DNA of 5,131 nucleotides from Thermoplasmata archaeon (GTDB lineage Bacteria > Actinomycetota > Acidimicrobiia > Acidimicrobiales > Acidimicrobiaceae). The position numbers were made by a program, and so were the translations under genes. The stretch covers positions 1 through 5,131 of the forward strand of contig JAKBHQ010000169.1 in NCBI GenBank assembly GCA_021836665.1, given 5' to 3'. Positions 5,077-5,131 of the stretch are shown here, one piece after another; positions within the stretch are counted from its first letter, which is position 1; each line of letters opens with the position of its first letter. Below the pieces are notes generated by a model. The model had not been told where the DNA came from, searched no databases, and saw only the letters and a list, made by a program, of their open reading frames with translations.

Positions 5077-5131
5077 GTGCTACGCAGATGGACGAGACTA
5101 TTGGCAGAACGTTTACACCGTATAAGCAGAA

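Noticed and set aside
1..5131. The window as a complete small circular plasmid
   Set aside because: Joining the ends would put a TAA in frame just upstream of the left coding fragment and leave it without a start codon. No replication initiator gene is present.

Overview
This window looks like part of an actinobacterial conjugative or mobilizable element (plasmid or integrative element). The main evidence is a large MobF-type (TrwC/TraA-like) relaxase-helicase gene that fills most of the window. Base composition is moderate in GC. Two divergent genes look leaderless: each has a TAnnnT -10 box a few bases before the start codon and no Shine-Dalgarno sequence. A Corynebacterium-like host is my best guess, but nothing here fixes the genus.

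Layout, left to right. (1) 1-216, plus strand: the C-terminal 71 codons of a gene entering from the left edge, product not recognised. (2) 217-370: convergent intergenic region with a perfect 12-bp inverted repeat (299-324) and a 9-bp direct repeat (343-366), which probably ends transcription from both sides. (3) 371-3706, minus strand: an 1111-residue protein with a relaxase-like domain, an SF1 RecD-type helicase and an acidic, probably disordered tail. (4) 3707-4036: a divergent intergenic region dominated by a stretch almost free of G on the plus strand. It holds five tandem CCAAAA units and, on the minus strand, a canonical G-quadruplex motif. (5) 4037-4471, plus strand: a small AbiEi/DUF6088-type winged-helix protein without a visible toxin partner. 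(6) 4532-5034, minus strand: two small unrecognised genes overlapping by ATGA, behind a perfect TATAAT box near the right edge.

Three points stand out. First, the relaxase domain keeps the metal-binding histidine triad with exact family spacing (H155, H166, H168) but has no tyrosine before residue 123. The positions expected for the catalytic YY pairs are TK and IL, and the conserved acidic residue is Ser. It may therefore be a non-nicking or mechanistically altered MobF protein. Second, the strongly strand-asymmetric, G4-bearing intergenic region is a good candidate for a cis site such as an oriT, origin, partition site or operator. Third, a solitary AbiEi-like DNA-binding protein is divergently transcribed from the relaxase across that region. 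A simple model is that it represses its own promoter and perhaps the relaxase promoter; this is inference.
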